A stretch of 64,000 nt of DNA from Lepidostoma basale (lineage: Eukaryota; Arthropoda; Insecta; Trichoptera; Lepidostomatidae). Positions 31,106 through 40,450 of this stretch are shown one piece after another. The number at the start of each line of letters is the position of its first letter. Within the stretch, counting starts at the first letter, position 1. Below the pieces are notes generated by a model. The model did not search any database, was not told the origin of the DNA, and saw only the letters and a list, made by a program, of their open reading frames with translations. The position numbers were made by a program, and so were the translations under genes. Location: positions 2,728,001-2,792,000 of the forward strand of contig JAHDVF020000840.1 of the NCBI GenBank assembly GCA_022606425.2, given 5' to 3'.

Positions 31106-31794
31106 AAGAAATGTGGATAAATAAATACGTCGAATAATTTTTAATATATGTCATCTATAAATTGTTAACTTATTGAAATATTAGACGATCAATAGATGAA
31201 TTTCAGATAAAATGTTTTATATGATGAACCTAAGATAACTGTAGCTACTTCTTCAAATAGATAATAAAAGGAGCATTGAGAGATATAAAAGAATTGGATA
31301 GACTGGAATTGGGTTGAAGATATACGGAGCAGACTGGAAGGTCTATTGTCAACAATGAAGAATTGTAAACTGGGAAATCAATTCTTAATTTAAAAAGCGT
31401 GGAATTAGACTTTTAGCACAGCGCTGAAAAAGTTTTCCACAATTTCACCGCGGACCTGCGCAATAGGCGACATGCCGATTTACCTGCGCTCACTGTGCAT
31501 GGCTGAATGACTGTTGCGTAATCAAATTTCACGAACACAATGATGGAAACTGGCACACAAGGACGCCCGTAACAGGTCCCTCGATAGTTTCCGGCTGCAA
31601 TCGGAAATGTTCGGAAACGTTTCGATAACTTTCACTAGCGGGCGCATTTTATTTTTGAGTCAGTGCGAGAATAGGTCAATATCTCTGCGGAATAAACGCA
31701 AAAGATAAATTGCAAAAATAAATTTTATGCTATTTTTCAACTAATAATAATTTTTAAAAAACGACGCATTCAATAATGTATCGGATTTTTATAA
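31106..31794. other. No gene; GC-rich patch at 31400-31680
   Basis: The GC-richer part is single-copy, with no frame worth naming. No repeats seen. Confidence 0.35.
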
Positions 31795-32045
31795 TTATTT
31801 AGTGTTTTTTGAACAATGATGTAAAACTCCATATTTAATCATTAATACGAATGAAAAAACATATGTTTTTCTAGAAGTTTTTTTTTTTTTGGGGGATGAC
31901 ATGTTTCGCCCTTCTAAGGCATTATCAAATGTTTGATAATGCCTTAGAAGGACGAAACATGTTATCCCCAAAAAAAAATATAATAAAACTTCTAGAAAAA
32001 CATAAGTTTTTTCATTCGTATTAATTATATAATTATTTAGTCTTG
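31795..32045. repeat. F foldback with two UUGAUAA hammerhead-like cores
   Basis: Arms of roughly 110 bp meet at 'attatcaaatgtttgataat' (31921-31940). Minus core: TTGATAA (complement of 31922-31928), GCCTT..AAGGGC, GAAA, CATGTC. Plus core: TTGATAA (31933-31939), GAAA (31954-31957), CATGTT. Outer ends 'aacaatgatgtaaaactcc' and 'tcattcgtattaatta' are the F signatures found across the window. Confidence 0.75.
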
Positions 32046-32194
32046 TATCCAAAATCTGAGGAGAAAAAATTCTGTTTGATTTAATGAATCTTAACTTTGT
32101 AGTGTGTCAAGATAAATATATGTGAAAATAACAGTGTTTTGTTATTAAAATCTGGAACAATTATTTAAAATTTCGTGTTAGGTATTAAATATTG
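32046..32194. other. AT-rich spacer
   Basis: Nothing recognised. Confidence 0.3.
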
Positions 32195-32400
32195 ATGAAA
32201 ACGTCTGTTTTTTAGAAATTTCATTATATATTTTTAATGGGAGTGATATGTTTCTCCCCTAAGAGAGTATAAAAAGTGAAAATTCCAAGTAAAAGCGATT
32301 GACAAAATCACTTTTGATTATGCCCTAAGCAAGGATTTACATGTCACTGTCAGAATAATATAAAAAATAAACTTCTAGAAATTGTACGTTTTAATCAACA
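32195..32400. repeat. Degenerate F foldback
   Basis: Left arm 'atgaaaacgtctgtttttta', 'gggagtgatatgtttctccc'; right arm 'atgccctaagcaaggattta', 'acttctagaaattgtacg'. The inverted layout of F is kept but both cores are destroyed. Confidence 0.55.
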
Positions 32401-32650
32401 TAACTAACTAACTAACTAACCATCACGCCGTTTCCCCGAAGGGGTAGGCAGAAAGAATGGACTGCCACACTTTTCATTCCTGACATATTTCTCTCGCTTC
32501 CTCAATATTCATACATCGTGTCATGCACGCGCGTCGATTCTAAAAATTTGATTTTTTTAATCGTGCCACATTTTCCTCGGTCTTCCTCTATTTCTGGTTC
32601 CATTTACATCGTTAACATATAATTTTTTAACCATTCTTTCTTCAGTCATT
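32401..32650 (-). mobile_element. RTE-A 3' end, minus strand
   Basis: Reversed (TTAG)n tail, intact stop context (ACGCCGTTTCCCCGAAGGGG), truncated near 32645. It lacks the 'ctctgactcctcacgtgg' part (internal deletion). Confidence 0.75.
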
Positions 32651-32734
32651 CTTCATTCATCAACATTAAACAATTAAAAAAGATTTTAATATAATTTTTC
32701 AAGAAACGAAAAAGAAAAGCATTATTTTGTAATG

Positions 32735-32832
32735 TAATGTAAACGCGATTGTTTGGTCGTTTGTAGGTACAAATATTTTTTTTAAATATAAATTTTAAAA
32801 ATCTGTAAACCCGACCAAACAATCGCGTCATT
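32735..32832. repeat. Small foldback related to family K ends
   Basis: 'aaacgcgattgtttggtcg' (about 32741-32759) is inverted at about 32812-32829. The same 'acgcgattgttt' starts both arms of K at 56553. No hammerhead-like core between. Confidence 0.6.
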
Positions 32833-33337
32833 GACATACACCTTCTGTCTGCAGCTCAGATTGGGAGCGCGCGTTTAACACCAAAAATACTTTACCAGAA
32901 CCATTTGGCGGTATCCTGAGTTTTTGATCCGCGTTCTACAATATATGTCGTTCTATTCCGCTATAATATTGCCCCCCCCTCGCACCTCTGCCCCCGACGC
33001 GGCCTTCGAGGCCCGAATGTTTGTATCGCGGCCGATCAACTCGCTTTCGATTAGAAATTCGGAGAGGAAGCGATACAGGAAATTTAATATTCGAAACGGG
33101 TTTCAATAAAAATAGAAACTTTGCCCACAATTTTATAAATTGTTTTGATCATTCGCAAATTCCCAGTACATTTTTTTTATCGAGGAGATAATATATTAAA
33201 AGGGCAGGATGTGTGAAAATGAAAAAAAGGCAAACTATTGAAATAATAATAATAAAAATTCCTAAAATGGGAAAATATTTATCGATGAACTTGTACATAA
33301 TACAGGATAGGGAAACGAATGAAATCATTGGAGTGTA
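32833..33337. other. GC-rich single-copy patch then AT-rich DNA
   Basis: 32840-33090 includes a C-run and many CpGs; short frames on both strands have no features. No gene called. Confidence 0.35.
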
Positions 33338-33815
33338 CAAACAAACAAACAAACCATCACGCCGTTTCCCCGCAGGGGTAGGCTGAGAGAATGGACCGCC
33401 ACACTACTATAACCTGGCAAACCTCTCTAGCTTCCTCCACATTCATACAACGAGTCATACACGCACGTCGATTTCTCCGACTTCTAACATGACCAACTTT
33501 TAAAATTTGATTAATTTGGTCATGCCATGTTTTCCTCGGTCTGCCTCGACTTCGCACCCCATTTACATCATTAACGTTTACTTTCTTAACCATTCTTTCT
33601 CCATCCATGCGTTCCATATGTACATTCATAATTTTGTTCCTAATACCTTCTTCCGCTCTACATTCCTTTCTTATATCAGCATTTGAGATTCTGTCGTATA
33701 TCGTTATACCACACGTACGTCTTAGGAACCTCATCTCTACCGCATTTATTCTGCTTTTATCCTTCTTCTGCCAGTTCCATGCTTCTCTTCCATACATTAG
33801 TGATGGGACCAGAAC
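33338..33815 (-). mobile_element. RTE-A 3' end with 146-codon open frame and 13-bp target duplication
   Basis: The minus-strand frame 33797-33357 is unbroken: MYGREAWNWQKKDKSRINAV, RNKIMNVHMERMDGERM, DVNGVRSRGRPRKTWHDQI, HVRSRRNRRACMTRCMNVEE, WRSILSAYPCGETA, stop. Eight residues (KGSLRWFG) are missing in frame. The tail is (GTTT)n instead of (TTAG)n. TCATTGGAGTGTA flanks it (33325-33337, 33816-33828). Best preserved RTE-A frame here, but without palm domain it has no activity of its own. Confidence 0.88.
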
Positions 33816-33828
33816 TCATTGGAGTGTA

Positions 33829-34055
33829 AAATAATACAATATCTTTAAAAATACTAAATAAGTTGCTGGCAACACGGTACGATTCCCGGGCACCAAGGTG
33901 GAGTTTGTTAGCTATGACGTTGCTGACAGCACGGTACAGTCCAGACCAAATTATATTACCATACATTTGATATGGATATATTATTAACATGTAGAATGGA
34001 GTGTGTAACGACCTGCGAATCGTCGGTTGTATTATAGATGGTACTAAGGTCACTA
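33829..34055 (-). mobile_element. CR1-like RT fragment (tentative)
   Basis: The minus-strand frame reads IIQPTIRRSLHTPFYMLIIY, PYQMYGNIIWSGLYRAVSNV, ANKLHLGARESYR. LIxPYxxYGNIIW is a usual post-palm motif of CR1-like RTs. RTE-A at 33338 inserted into or next to it. Only about 70 residues, so low certainty. Confidence 0.45.
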
Positions 34056-34119
34056 GAACAATACAACGATAAGAGCAATAATATTTGTATTCACGTGGTT
34101 CTTTACATTTTTCCTTTGA

Positions 34120-34192
34120 TGTTTTCTACTCTTTACATCGATTTGGCTCACACTGTTATGATGTAAAGAGCTATTCAATAAAATAATAAAAC
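34120..34192 (+). mobile_element. SINE 3' tail segment
   Basis: 'ctttacatcgatttggctca' to 'tattcaataaaataata': the conserved SINE tail without head or body. Seen also at 25607 and 54885. Confidence 0.6.
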
Positions 34193-34222
34193 CAATAATA
34201 TACGAGTAGTATTATTAATTTA

Positions 34223-34690
34223 ACTTATTGAACGCTAAGGCATTAACACTGTGGAATTCCATAATATACTTAGGAAATTGAAAATAACTTTGTTTAATCC
34301 ACAATATATTTTAAAAAAACACGACATGTTTCGGAGGATACCTCCATCGTCAGGTGTAAATATATAATTAAAACTAAACAAAGAAAGACTAATATAAAAA
34401 CGCATTAAAATTCAATACAATAATTATTTGTTATCAGTGAGAACTAATCAATTATATAAAATAATAATAATGCATGATGATAATATAAAAAATATTAATT
34501 AAGAAAAACATATATCTGAAAAGACATAATTTATATAGAAATTAATAAATGATTAATTAGCATAATTTCTATATAAATGGTGTCTTTTCAAATGTAGGTT
34601 TTTTCTAATTTACAATTTTTCAACGAAACATGTCGTGTTATATAATATTTTGTGAATTAAACAAAGTTATTTTCAATTTCCTAAGTATAT
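34223..34690. repeat. O foldback with intact hammerhead motif and 13-bp target duplication
   Basis: Outer arms ('atacttaggaaattgaaaat', inverted at 34660-34690) enclose about 300 bp. TATTATTAATTTA flanks it (34210-34222, 34691-34703). The left end begins 'acttattgaacgctaaggca', as in the copy at 41974. The left half carries the complete motif at 34319; the right half keeps only 'cgaaacatgtcgtg' at 34624. Inside is AT-rich without coding potential. Confidence 0.85.
34319..34357 (-). ncRNA. Hammerhead ribozyme motif, complete core, cleanest in the window
   Basis: Minus strand: stem I ACAC/GTGT (4 pairs), CTGACGA (complement of 34347-34353), one unpaired T, stem II GGAGG-TAT-CCTCC (5 pairs, 3-base loop), GAAA (complement of 34329-34332), CATGTC giving stem III of two pairs (A-U, C-G) with an AT loop and cleavage triplet GUC. 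Every conserved hammerhead position is present. The predicted cut lies between 34323 and 34322. The very short stem III is like those known from Penelope-type elements; activity is not shown. Confidence 0.75.
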
Positions 34691-34703
34691 TATTATTAAT
34701 TTA

Positions 34704-34850
34704 CTTACAGATGACATTTGATAATACCTTAGACAGGCGAAACATGTTATTCACATAAAATATGATAAAACTTCTATTAAACAAACGTTTTCATTCGTAT
34801 TAATTCTTTAATATGGAGTTTAACATCATTGTTCAAGACAAAATGAATAA
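34704..34850 (+). repeat. Family F unit, plus strand
   Basis: Core TTGATAA (34718-34724), unpaired T, ACCTT..AGGC, GAAA (34739-34742), CATGTT, then 'aaacttctattaaacaaacg' and the end 'aatatggagtttaacatcat'. A single arm next to O. Confidence 0.7.
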
Positions 34851-35069
34851 TATTCCGATATAAAACACACCTTTGAAGAAACAATTATAAATCTATTTCT
34901 TTTTTTACGTGTAAGCGGCATGCTCCTAAATGGATAGCCCTAAAATGGTAACATTTCTCCTATCTAAGAATTCCGATTTTGCGTCACAATTTGAAACCAG
35001 TTAAGGCCAAAAAATCAAGTGGAATTCACCTAAATATACATTTTAAACTGTTAAATAAAATAACTTTGT
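34851..35069. other. No gene seen
   Basis: AT-rich; one short frame without features. Confidence 0.3.
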
Positions 35070-35185
35070 TCTATGTTCGCCATACTTCGTGTTGTAGATG
35101 TTTTAGAATATATTTTTCTTTTTCTTTGCTTATACTCGTATACTTTGTATACACAACACTAACTTTTTAAACAAATTAAAATTAA

Positions 35186-35232
35186 ACATCAAACATGTTT
35201 CGGACAACCCGGTCCTTCCTCAGTGATATAAT
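35186..35232 (-). ncRNA. Hammerhead ribozyme motif, G2 left copy, intact core
   Basis: Minus strand: stem I TATCA/TGATG, CTGAGGA (complement of 35217-35223), unpaired A, stem II GGAC/GTCC with six-base loop, GAAA (complement of 35198-35201), CATGTT, triplet GUU. All core bases present. Confidence 0.65.
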
Positions 35233-35246
35233 AAAGATATTTTTAT

Positions 35247-35292
35247 AATAGCACTGAGGACAGACCGGGTTGTCCGAAACATGTTTGATATT
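35247..35292 (+). ncRNA. Hammerhead ribozyme motif, G2 right copy, intact core
   Basis: CTGAGGA (35254-35260), GAAA (35276-35279), CATGTT. Stem II is weakened (CAGAC/GTCC) and stem I has a mismatch, so folding is less sure than for the left copy. Confidence 0.55.
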
Positions 35293-35321
35293 TATTTTTA
35301 ATTTGTTTACTCCGACCGATA

Positions 35322-35642
35322 TATTCAATATTTGATTAATTTGATCGTGCTACGTTTCCTTCGGTCTTCCTTTATTTCTATTTCCATTTACATCGTTAAC
35401 ATATACTTTTACCTTTCTTTCTTCATTCATTCTTTCCATGTGTTCAAACCATCTAAATGATCCTTTCATAATTTTGTTCATAACACTTTCATTCGCACAG
35501 CATTCGCTTCTTATATTTTCATTCGACACTCTAAAATACACAGATTTCCACTCATCGGTCTTAGAGATTTCATTTCTACTGCATTTATTCTATTTTCATC
35601 CTTCTTTTGCCAGTTCCATACTTCGCTTCCATACATAAGGAA
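35322..35642 (-). mobile_element. RTE-A fragment, minus strand, no tail
   Basis: Starts in the IxQINQILN region ('attcaatatttgattaattt') and runs to 'gcttccatacataagg' (LMYGSEAW). The stop region and tail are lost at the junction with G2. Frameshifts present. Confidence 0.7.
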
Positions 35643-36374
35643 TATTAGTATTCACTACAGATAAAATACTCCGCTTTATGTTTCTCTTTTTTCCAAGGCG
35701 AATGAATATCTTGTCTGTAACAAATGCGCCATTTCCTCTGGGTTGAATGAATCTTTAGAATTCGAATATCATGACTCAACATTTTATTGTTAATGTATAA
35801 AATGCGAAGTTATACGAGCAGTACAGTTTTAATTTCAAAGAACAAACATAATACCCACTGCAATAGATCAACGTTCCAAGTTTGCGGTGTGGAGCCAAAT
35901 AGCAAAAATAATAAAAAGAAGTAAGAAAAGGGCAATAAAGACTTATTATTAGAGAGAAAATATTTTTTCATATTGTTCCGTACAAAAAATATATCGTACA
36001 AAAGTGCTTTTCCTTAAAGTTATTAGCTATACTAAAAAACAAAAAATAGATGTTTGTCCCTCTGTAAACCAAAAGTTCCCAACCATTTCTGTACCACCGC
36101 CCCATTTAGAATAAAAATAAAATACAACGCCCCGTCTCCATTAACATTTATACTAAATATTAAAATATTGTAATACATTATCTATATGTTATCTATCTAC
36201 AGGTGGACAGCACAGAAAAAATATCCTGCGGGTATATATGATATTTATTATATTAAAAGACATTTTGTTATATCTTTATATGAAACGTAGAGAGAACATA
36301 ACTACTCTACATTTGGGAATCGACGCCTATAAGTGAAGAGAAAACAAATTGTAAATAAACTTTTTTAAATAGTC
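35643..36374. other. No gene seen; AT-rich
   Basis: 36060-36120 has 'aagttcccaacc' and 'taccaccgcccc', faintly like a hAT terminal region, but no partner end was found. Confidence 0.35.
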
Positions 36375-36655
36375 CATTGTTTTGGCCGAAACACTATGAT
36401 ACCTCAACATTTAAACTGTTAAATTAAATAACTTTGTTTTTGTATCACAGTTGTATTTTATTTTACGCGACAGCTGTTTCATCAACCCATGTTGACATCA
36501 TCAGGTGCTACAATAATATATAAAATGTCAAATTTTCGTGATGTCAAATCTATGTCAAATTAAATAATTTCTTTGATATAATTTTTAAGTTCTTGCTGAA
36601 ATTGAGTTAGGTACCTAAAATAACGGTTAGTTACTATTTATAGGAGAAAAAATTA
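36375..36655 (-). repeat. Family H unit, minus strand, with intact hammerhead motif
   Basis: Matches the left half of the element at 62385: 'attgttttggccgaaacact', 'aactgttaaattaaataact', 'cgcgacagctgtttc', 'catcatcaggtgctac', 'aaatgtcaaattttcgtgat'. Only half the foldback remains; RTE-C follows. Confidence 0.7.
36466..36508 (-). ncRNA. Hammerhead ribozyme motif, H1, canonical CUGAUGA
   Basis: Minus strand: CTGATGA (complement of 36498-36504), unpaired T, stem II GTCAAC-ATGG-GTTGAT (6 pairs including one G-U), GAAA (36477-36480), CAGCTGTC with stem III ACA/TGT and GC loop, triplet GUC. Stem I is imperfect (CAC opposite GCG). Confidence 0.7.
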
Positions 36656-36689
36656 ATGGTGGAAATTATAATATATAATTATAATAATA

Positions 36690-36925
36690 ATAAAACAGTA
36701 ATAAGAAGGAACATATTAAAAATATCGCCTGCTGCATCTAATTTTGAAGGGAAAAATAGAGGGCCGCAGGGGGGCAGTGAGAAGGCAGATTTCTTGGCTG
36801 AGAAATGTGAGGGAATGGATAGGAATCGGAACTGTGGAGGAGCTGTTCCGGACAACGCAGGATAGGGAAGAGTTTACCAAAATGATCAGGGGGACCTGAC
36901 AGGGCACTTTAAGAAGAAGAAGAAG
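36690..36925 (+). mobile_element. RTE-C 3' end with GAA tail
   Basis: Frames shift through EGKIEGRRGAVRRQISWLRN-like sequence, with VREWIGIGTVEELFRTTQDR and EEFTKMIRGT, and a (GAAGAA)n tail at 36910-36926. Aligns with 1745-2130. Confidence 0.7.
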
Positions 36926-37309
36926 AAATACACATAGTATAGAGTAAAAAACAATTAGTTTTTAAGAGTAATCTATTCAAACGAAGATTTTGTAATTTAC
37001 CAAGTGAATGCTTATTAAATATACATAACAATTAAGCATAGAACACAGTGAAATGCCAAAATAATGATTATTTTTTTGATTCAAGAGTCTGTTTTTTACT
37101 TTTGAGTTTAATTTGATCGATACGTGATTCTAAATATAAAATATTGCGAAAAAATTCTCTTGTTATCTTCTGTCCCTGGTATTCTAAGTAATTTTAGCTT
37201 GCACGTGTTACAACCCTTCGGGTTTTTCATGTCACACTCCCAATTATGAAGGTAAATTGCGTTGGAACGGGCAAGGAAGGTGCCTTCGCGTGTGTTACTA
37301 TATTGGAAA
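36926..37309. other. No gene seen
   Basis: Single-copy, AT-rich with a slightly GC-richer part at 37200-37300. Confidence 0.35.
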
Positions 37310-37828
37310 TGACATGAAGTGTTTACAAGAGATGGAAAAATGGAGAAAGATATCGGAAGAAGGGTTGGAGCTGGAAACAAAATAAATGGTGCACTCAAAG
37401 TAATTACCGCAAATAGAAATATATCGAGTGAAGCAAAGATGGCAGTGCATGCATTATGTATGGAAGTGAAGCTTGGAGTTGGCAGAAGAAGGATGAAAGT
37501 AGGATAAATGCCGTAGAAATGAGGTCACTAAAAAGGATGTGTGGAAAAACAATGTATGATAAAATATCTAATGATGAAGTAAGAAAGGAATGTTAAGCGG
37601 ATGAATACGTGATAAATAAAATCAAGAAAGGGTCACTAAGATGGTTTGGGCATATGGAACAAATGGATGAGGGAAGAATGGTTAAAAATATTTATACAAG
37701 TAGTGTGAATGGAAAAAGAAGTTGAGGAAGGGCAAGGAAGACATGGCATGACAGGATAGAACAATGTGGCGATCCATCCTCTCTGCCTACCACTCCGGGG
37801 AGACGGCGTGATGGTCAGTTAGTTAGTT
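37310..37828 (+). mobile_element. RTE-A 3' end, long copy, plus strand
   Basis: Reads FTRDGKMEKDIGRRVGAGNK, INGALKVITANRNISSEAKM, then an internal deletion and frameshift. RINAVEMRSLKRMCGKTMYD, NDEVRKEC, IKKGSLRWFGHMEQMDEGRM, TSSVNGKRS follow. It ends with the stop region and (GTTA)n tail. Same subfamily as 12266 and 39705. Several stops. Confidence 0.8.
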
Positions 37829-38559
37829 CATTAAAGTAGTAAATGTAGTTGGTCAAAAGTTTTAACACAACTGCAACAGAATAAAAGAGATCCATCCCGA
37901 CGAAACTAGCTTGCCATTCAAACAAAGAAGAAAAATAACAATACGTTGAGAATAATAACAATTGATCGAGAAAAATAATAAAGGCGGATAAATGGTGTTT
38001 CAAAAATAAATTTCACTAAAAAAATATCACTAAGATAATACACTAATCAGAAGCGCATTTATACATGTATAACCAATTTGTATCCCTATTGTTGGTGATG
38101 AAGACATTTGAAGAAATGATGTACCAATTTGTAATGATATTGTATAACAACTTCAAATTGAAATTCCAAAGCTAAAACGAGTAACAGCTGATTAATGATT
38201 TATTATCATAATTACGTATTCCGTGGTAACAGAACATCCATTTTGAATTGGTATATATCTGCCGAGATGTATGAAGACTTTGGTACAAATAATAATGTCG
38301 GTGACCTGATTTCAGTGAAAATTTCTCAAGGCAGGTCTTTCTCGGAAGTAGTGGCGTTTTGCTGATCTACCATCGGAAAGTTCGTTCAACTATAACAATA
38401 TTGCATCATTGGAACAAGTCGTGTCGGTGCATCGCGTCTCGATCCTACTAAAATGTCAATAAAACTAAAAAAAATTAAGCGCAATAATGCTGTTTTTTTA
38501 GATAATATAAACAATAAAAAATCATAACTCGAGGAAGCGAAATACTCTATGAATTGTTA
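37829..38559. other. No gene seen
   Basis: AT-rich; 38230-38410 more complex and single-copy. No features named. Confidence 0.35.
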
Positions 38560-38720
38560 AGAACATTTGGTTACTGAATATTAATAATAAATATATTGTT
38601 TCATGAACGATGATGTGCCTAAAAATGATTTGAAAACACTTTATTTTGTAGCCCTGGCGAGGCTACTGGGGGAGCGAAACCGATTGGTTTTGACATAAAT
38701 AAAGTGATATATAGACTCGT
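38560..38720 (+). repeat. Family I unit with F-like start, hammerhead-like motif
   Basis: F-like 'gtttcatgaacgatgatgtg' is followed by family I: CTGGCGA (38654-38660; A6 changed to G), GCT/AGC stem II, GAAA (38676-38679), CCGATTGGTT. It ends in 'aaataaagtgatat'. The core change suggests it is inactive. Confidence 0.5.
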
Positions 38721-38842
38721 AAAATTGCTTATTTTTTTTTTTAATATTGCCACACCACAAATTTAGTGCTTCATACAAAAGTAGTGATGTAAAATAACAT
38801 ATAATATTAAATAATTAATATGAAAGAAAACGTCGTTTTAAA
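38721..38842. other. Family F end scrap
   Basis: 'tagtgatgtaaaataac' to 'aatatgaaagaaaacgtcg' is the outer end of family F. Confidence 0.4.
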
Positions 38843-39310
38843 CTAACTAACTAACCATCACGCCGTCTCCCGGGAGGGGTAGGCAGAAATAGAACAGTGT
38901 TCTGTCCTGACATACTTCTCTCGATTCCTCTACATTCATACATCTTGTCATGCACGCACGTCGATTTCTCCGACTCCTCGCGTGATCGACATTTAATATT
39001 TGATTGATTTGAACGTGCCATCCTCTTTTTCTAGTTCCGTTCACACCGTTTACATATATCTTTTTCACCATTCTGTCTTCACTCATTCTTTAAATGTGTC
39101 CAAACCATCTTAACGACCTTTTCATTATTTTGTTCTTGACATTTTCATTCGCACCGCATTTACTATTCACTTCTTTTACTTGCATTTGATACTCTATCAT
39201 ATACACATTTATCACACACCCGTTTTAGAGATCTCATTTCTACTGCATTTATTCTACTTTCATCGTTCTTTTGCCAGTTCCATGCTTCACTTCCACACAT
39301 AAGTTTTCTA
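38843..39310 (-). mobile_element. RTE-A 3' end, minus strand
   Basis: Complete reversed tail and stop region, then MSEDRMVKKIYVNGVNGTRK and back to the NWQKN block at about 39290. A deletion removes about 14 codons at GRPRKT; several frameshifts. Confidence 0.75.
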
Positions 39311-39704
39311 TAACTTAAATTACAATTTATGGTGTAACATGTTTCGCCTGTCTATCTCCTCCTCCTCTGTACCGAGAAGCAGATCGACATACCCCTCTAT
39401 CCTGACATATGTTTATATTAGTCTCTACGATACTATGTGTCATGCGCTTAATGAAATATAATATATAAATACTTGGCTCATAATATGTCTTGTTCTATGC
39501 CGGGCATATTCATGGTCAGTATGATTATACAAATGTTTCCGGATTCAAAGATCAGAAACACATTATATTAACGATACTCGAACATGAACCATTGCCACAA
39601 AAGGAATTTTATACAATACATATTTAGAGAACAATCTCTTTAATTATATTTCATACGACTTATTTTAGTTTTTAAAGGGATAATTTTAATAATGTACTAA
39701 CTCA
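39311..39704. other. Family F scrap and unassigned DNA
   Basis: 39325-39352 has 'taacatgtttcgcctgtct', part of F on the minus strand. The rest has no recognised content. Confidence 0.35.
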
Positions 39705-40245
39705 TTAAACTAACTAACCGTCACGCCATTTCCCCGGGGGAGTAAGCAGAGAGGATGGATCGCCACAATGCTCTGTCCTGGCATACCTCTCGGGCTTCCT
39801 CTACATTCATACATCGTACCATGCACGCACGTCGATTATTCCGACTTCGAACGTGGCCGCCTTTTAGTAATTGATTAATTTGGTCATGCCATGTTTTCCT
39901 CGGTCGTGTTCGGCTTCTTTTTCACCCACGCTACTTGTGTTCAACTTTTTAACCATTCTACTCTCATCCATTCGTTCCATATGTCCGAACCATCTCAGGG
40001 ATCATTTATTAATTTTATCCATGATGCAGTCATCTGCTTTACATTTATGTCTTATTGCATCGTTCGGTATTCTATCATACAACGTTTTCCCGCACATTCT
40101 TCTTAGTGATCTCATTTCTACGGCGTTTATCCTGCTTTCATCATTATTTTACCAGCTCCAAGCTTCACTTCCATACATGAGGGTTGGCACTAGAATTCCA
40201 TTGTGTACTGCCATATTTGCTTCTGTGGATATATTTCTATTTGTT
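39705..40245 (-). mobile_element. RTE-A 3' end, minus strand, near full C-terminal region
   Basis: From reversed tail at 39705 to the STEANMAVHNGILVPTLMYG block near 40225. The same subfamily as 12266 ('cacccacgctacttgtgttc' region). Minus frames are interrupted by stops; the 135-codon plus-strand frame across it is a shadow of the reversed coding sequence. Confidence 0.8.
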
Positions 40246-40254
40246 GTAATGACT

Positions 40255-40450
40255 CGATCTATTGGCTCGATCAAATAAATGAAATATTGAATGTCGGCCA
40301 CGTGAGGAGTCAGAGAAATCGACGCGCGTGCATGACACGATGTATGAAAGTTGAGGAATCGAGAGAAATCTCTCAGGAAAGAAAAGTGTGGCAGTCCATT
40401 AGTTATGCCTACCCCTTCGGGGAGACGGCGTGATGATTAGTTAGTTCGTT
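40255..40450 (+). mobile_element. RTE-A 3' end, plus strand
   Basis: Frame DQINEILNVGHVRSQRNRRA, CMTRCMKVEESREISQERKV, WQSISYAYPFGETA, stop, tail TTAGTTAG. Opposed to the previous copy so that both tails point outward. Confidence 0.75.

Larger units (their letters stand above)
35070..35312. repeat. G foldback with two intact-core hammerhead motifs
   Basis: Arms meet in a loop at about 35231-35245. The left flank 'cttcgtgttgtagatgtttt' and 'gtatacacaacactaac' match reversed G1 (14580-14650). Both arms keep CTGAGGA and GAAA. Confidence 0.75.

Noticed and set aside
39871..40278. 135-codon open frame on the plus strand
   Set aside because: Antisense shadow of the RTE-A copy at 39705-40245; the same pattern repeats at 12476-12796 over another copy.
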